Assembly (NCBI GenBank): GCA_022778745.1
Contig: JALFSR010000035.1
Coordinates: forward strand, 1 to 33,813
Source: Clostridiales bacterium
Lineage (GTDB): Bacteria > Bacillota > Clostridia > Lachnospirales > Lachnospiraceae
Length of the DNA: 33,813 nt
Reading direction: 5' to 3'
The position numbers and the translations under genes are program-made. This document shows, piece by piece, positions 32,510-33,813 of this stretch. Position 1 is the first letter of the stretch. Each line of letters starts with the position of its first letter. The notes beneath the pieces are model-generated. The model was not told where the DNA came from, searched no databases, and saw nothing but the letters and a program-made list of their open reading frames with translations.

Positions 32510-33445
32510 TCATTTTCCTTTTTTTACTCGTTTTCTTTTTTGACACTGATCCTTCCGATCACCACTTCGCAATGTAACGACAACAAGCTCAGGAGGATTA
32601 TTCAGACGTACATTAATCGAATGTGTGCCAAGCCCTCCCGTTACGATCATTCTTGTCATACCTCGTCTAATCAGTCCTCGATCAAGCCTAGAAAAAAACT
32701 GCATTTGCGGTGACATCACACCCCCTAAAATTGGAAGTCGAATTGTTCCGCCATGAAAATGCCCAGCAAACACAAGATCTGCACCCCATTTCTCATAATC
32801 TTCAATATACAGCGGCGTATGAGCAAGCAAAATATGAAATTGATCCGCGCGACATAGTCCAATTTTCTGCTCAATATAGTGCGGCTCCATTATTTTTTTC
32901 TTTCCTTTTAATCTATAATACTCATCCCCGATATCTAATCCAGAAAGAGCAATCGTTTTTCCATCTTTATTTAATTTCACTGTATCATCTACAAGATAAT
33001 TTACATGATACTGATGCAAAATGCGTTGAAATTCTTCCATCCACCCAGGATACTGATCTGCATATACTTGCATTCGCATCTCATGATTTCCATTTGCATA
33101 ATAAATTGGTGCAATTTCAGAAAGTGCCTGCAATAACGTCTCAGTAATAGAAAAATCTTTCTTTTTCCACTCTTTTACTACCATAGTATCTCCCACAATA
33201 CAAATGATATCTGGATTTGCCTCTTTTACTGCACGAATTAATTGTTCATTATGTTCCCCAAATTCATTGTCATGAAGATCTCCAAGCATCGCAATGCGAT
33301 AACCGTCCCATGTCTTAGCAAGCTTGACTGATGCAATTTCATACTCGGTCACAACAAGGTGATGCAATTCAAAACAAGAAATCATCAGACATACAATGCC
33401 AATGATTCCTACCCCTATGATCAGTCCAATCCAATTTATCGGCAT
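32510..33445 (-). CDS. Membrane-anchored metallophosphoesterase
   Basis: This 311-residue protein has an N-terminal membrane anchor (about residues 3-24, INWIGLIIGVGIIGIVCLMIS). A calcineurin-like phosphoesterase domain follows with every metal-binding motif: GDLHDNEFG, IVGDTMV, GNHEMR, LLAHTPL and GHFHGGTIRLP. It resembles B. subtilis YkuE and LpxG-like proteins; the substrate, perhaps a membrane phospholipid or envelope phosphate, is unknown. The ATG at 33445 has AGGAGG 5 nt before it; upstream in-frame start codons lack such a site. It is the first gene of a unit with scpA and scpB. Confidence 0.9.
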   Translation of the reverse strand: MPINWIGLIIGVGIIGIVCLMISCFELHHLVVTEYEIASVKLAKTWDGYRIAMLGDLHDNEFGEHNEQLIRAVKEANPDIICIVGDTMVVKEWKKKDFSITETLLQALSEIAPIYYANGNHEMRMQVYADQYPGWMEEFQRILHQYHVNYLVDDTVKLNKDGKTIALSGLDIGDEYYRLKGKKKIMEPHYIEQKIGLCRADQFHILLAHTPLYIEDYEKWGADLVFAGHFHGGTIRLPILGGVMSPQMQFFSRLDRGLIRRGMTRMIVTGGLGTHSINVRLNNPPELVVVTLRSGDRKDQCQKRKRVKKGK

Positions 33446-33506
33446 AAATTCCTCCTCATGTTTTTTTATTTTAACAACTGCCTTCATTACGAGCAAATAT
33501 AAAACG

Positions 33507-33535
33507 ATTCTATCATAAAGCAAAAAAGGATGCAA
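33507..33535 (-). promoter_or_regulatory. Sigma-A promoter for metallophosphoesterase-scpA-scpB
   Basis: TTGCAT (33530-33535) and TAGAAT (33507-33512) are 17 nt apart on the minus strand; the -10 matches five of six positions. The ATG at 33445 is about 60 nt downstream. Confidence 0.6.
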
Positions 33536-33599
33536 GTCTGCCAAACAAATATCTCAGCAATTTTCCCATCCCTTTTTACTCTATAATAGTTAAAAAATA

Positions 33600-33674
33600 G
33601 TAGGATTTTTCTCTCTGCTACAAGATGATTTTAGGTCGGTTGAGGGATTAGAAAACGCCGGAAAACCGCATAAA
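33600..33674. other. Unexplained non-coding block beside the insertion sequence
   Basis: About 75 nt, richer in GC than the flanks, lie between the AT-rich promoter region and the IS end. They include GGTCGGTTGAGGG and CGCCGGAAAACCG. No ORF with a binding site, tRNA or clear terminator was seen. It may be a repeat or the remains of the insertion target. Confidence 0.35.
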
Positions 33675-33728
33675 TGGTGTGCTACCCGTCAAGTAGACAT
33701 TTTAAATATCAAAAGTTTTTTGGCTTTG

Positions 33729-33754
33729 GCCGCCCGTAACAGGGCGGCATTTTT
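33729..33754 (+). terminator. Hairpin-plus-T-run inside the IS end, plus-strand orientation
   Basis: GCCGCCC and GGGCGGC form a perfect 7-bp GC-only stem around GTAACA, followed by ATTTTT. It would stop transcription entering the IS from the left, against the transposase gene; such insulating hairpins are known at IS ends. Confidence 0.65.
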
Positions 33755-33813
33755 ATGCAGCTAATATCATTTTTTGATGAAACTCTATTGGTGTCAGCTT
33801 TCCAAGTTTTCTT
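33753..33813 (-). CDS. IS3-family transposase, last 19 codons
   Basis: On the minus strand the frame ending in TAA at 33753 reads RKLGKLTPIEFHQKMILAA. The K-L-x-x-L-T-P-x-E-F/Y pattern is the C-terminal end of IS3-family OrfB (IS150/IS3 DDE integrase-type) transposases. The catalytic DDE residues lie beyond the right edge, so it is unknown whether the element is intact. Confidence 0.75.
   Translation of the reverse strand, partial: RKLGKLTPIEFHQKMILAA

Larger units (their letters stand above)
33675..33813 (-). mobile_element. End of an IS3-family insertion sequence (continues past right edge)
   Basis: The outer end appears to begin TGGTGTGCTACCC at 33675 and reads GTCAAGTAGACA inward, like IS150-group terminal repeats that start TGG and carry AAGTAGACA. 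The 3' end of a transposase gene lies inside, with its stop 79 nt from the element end. The other terminal repeat and any target duplication are outside the window, so the boundary is provisional. Confidence 0.7.

Noticed and set aside
32710-33147. Plus-strand 145-codon ORF opposite the metallophosphoesterase gene
   Set aside because: The minus-strand gene has every motif of its family; the antisense frame has no start signal and unlikely composition.
1-33813. tRNA, rRNA, CRISPR array, defence island or prophage
   Set aside because: Reading both strands gave no cloverleaf or rRNA segment, no regularly spaced repeats, and no cluster of phage or defence genes. The lone recombinase-like gene and one IS end are not enough.

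Overview
This window looks like chromosomal DNA of a low-GC, Gram-positive anaerobe of the Clostridia, most likely a Lachnospiraceae member. The grounds are gene content and order: miaB-mutS-mutL-miaA-(methionine gamma-lyase-like)-radC-mreC-mreD-PBP2-minCDE-rodA-mgsA, a yggS-sepF-ylmH block, the small Cys-rich DUF6472-like protein, AGGAGG-type ribosome binding sites and frequent TTG/GTG starts. The family assignment is inference from memory of gene order, with no database search. Almost every gene is on the minus strand, so the transcription units are read from high to low coordinates. The only supported plus-strand gene is a DUF378 membrane protein at 10442-10648.

Layout from the right edge. 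An IS3-family insertion sequence enters the window (33675-33813), with the last 19 codons of its transposase. Next come a membrane-anchored metallophosphoesterase, scpA and scpB (condensin partners), a broken larB, a SanA/YdcF-like protein and the DUF6472-like protein. Then follow miaB-mutS and, after a 209-nt spacer with its own promoter, mutL-miaA-methionine gamma-lyase-like. From radC onwards a tightly packed run (radC, mreC, mreD, PBP2, minC, minD, minE, a possible 43-codon gene, rodA, mgsA) joins cell elongation, septum placement and methylglyoxal synthesis. mreB, often present between radC and mreC in related genomes, is absent.

A P-loop protein, the divergent DUF378 gene and an HlyD-like adaptor follow. 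Then come yggS-sepF-ylmH (FtsZ-ring accessory region), aroB-lspA-rluD, a solitary cytidylate-kinase-like gene, an MBL-fold hydrolase, a YdjM-like membrane protein, a degenerate tyrosine-recombinase-like protein, and the first 64 codons of an esterase-like gene running off the left edge.

Most of the window is ordinary core genome, and I do not see a convincing new multi-gene system. The points most worth checking are the larB pseudogene (in-frame TGA plus lost C terminus), an operator-like palindrome over the ydcF promoter with a second copy upstream of aroB, a possible tiny gene between minE and rodA, the loss of mreB from its cluster, the recombinase without its catalytic His/Tyr, a hairpin at the 5' end of the P-loop-protein mRNA, and an unexplained 75-nt block beside the IS. 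No tRNA, rRNA or CRISPR array was recognised.
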